A DNA stretch of 64,000 nt from Micropterix aruncella (taxonomy: Eukaryota > Arthropoda > Insecta > Lepidoptera > Micropterigidae). Positions 63,949 through 64,000 of this stretch are shown here, piece after piece (positions within the stretch are counted from its first letter, which is position 1; every line of letters starts with the position of its first letter). Both the position numbers and the translations under genes were made by a program. The notes beneath the pieces were generated by a model. That model had not been told where the DNA came from, ran no database searches, and was given only the letters and a program-made list of their open reading frames with translations. Location of the stretch: NCBI GenBank assembly GCA_944548615.1, contig OX155964.1:19758653-19822652 (forward strand), written 5' to 3'.

Positions 63949-64000
63949 CTGTATAGAACAGGATCTTTTAAGTCGTGGGAAAACTGTGTGGTATTCTCCC

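Overview
This window is eukaryotic and repeat-dominated, most likely from a moth or butterfly (Lepidoptera). The evidence is a set of repeats I recognise from lepidopteran genomes: Helitron termini of the 'TCTATACTA... / ...GGCAACAGCTAG' type (16969, 36454, 47353, 54996), the motif around the words 'gcgcgcgagccaaactcgc' (about 725 and 62335), an RTE-like LINE 3' region ending in 'tgaagtcggttaaaa' (24420), and many 5'-truncated CR1/Jockey-like LINEs. I found no complete host gene, tRNA, rRNA or CRISPR array. One GC-rich patch (41570-41976) is the only stretch that might be a host exon or promoter. The species call is inference.

Layout. 1-4.6 kb: LINE 3' end, two copies of a GC-rich dispersed repeat ('family A', about 0.6-0.9 kb, function unknown, at least a dozen copies in the window) and a small Harbinger/Tourist-like MITE. 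4.58-16.84 kb: two near-identical copies (about 5.4 kb each) of a segment holding a poly-C repeat, two kinds of MITE, a 185-bp foldback and two family A elements. The leftmost ~620 bp of the copies is visibly more diverged than the rest. 16.84-27.9 kb: a truncated Helitron at the duplication edge, decayed LINE pieces, an RTE-like 3' region with 117-bp repeats, and two nested non-autonomous DNA elements, each with its own perfect 8-bp target duplication (24477-25175).

27.91-36.40 kb: what looks like one ~8.5-kb element with CACTGAGAGAAATA inverted termini and ~1.5-kb arrays of CCTTC/GAAGG motifs just inside both ends. Its interior is decayed and holds a PIF/Harbinger-like element with a HARBI1-like fragment. 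I could not name its superfamily. 36.4-45 kb: Helitron, GGGC-terminated MITE, a foldback cluster (family B), two LINE fragments, a hAT transposase C-terminus and a Helitron filled with a TTTTTCGAC minisatellite. 45-55 kb: five or more family A patches interleaved with LINE RT fragments, the longest being a 315-residue ORF with a YADD site (52603-53550). 55-64 kb: a Penelope-like element whose RT part is inverted relative to its GIY-YIG endonuclease part, a ~307-bp pure (TA)n tract, a CAG/GCC hairpin, more LINE remnants and terminal MITEs.

The coding stretches are almost all remnants of mobile-element enzymes (reverse transcriptase, endonuclease, transposase), mostly frameshifted or truncated, so no pathway is assembled here. 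What the window offers is the history of insertion, nesting, inversion and local duplication.
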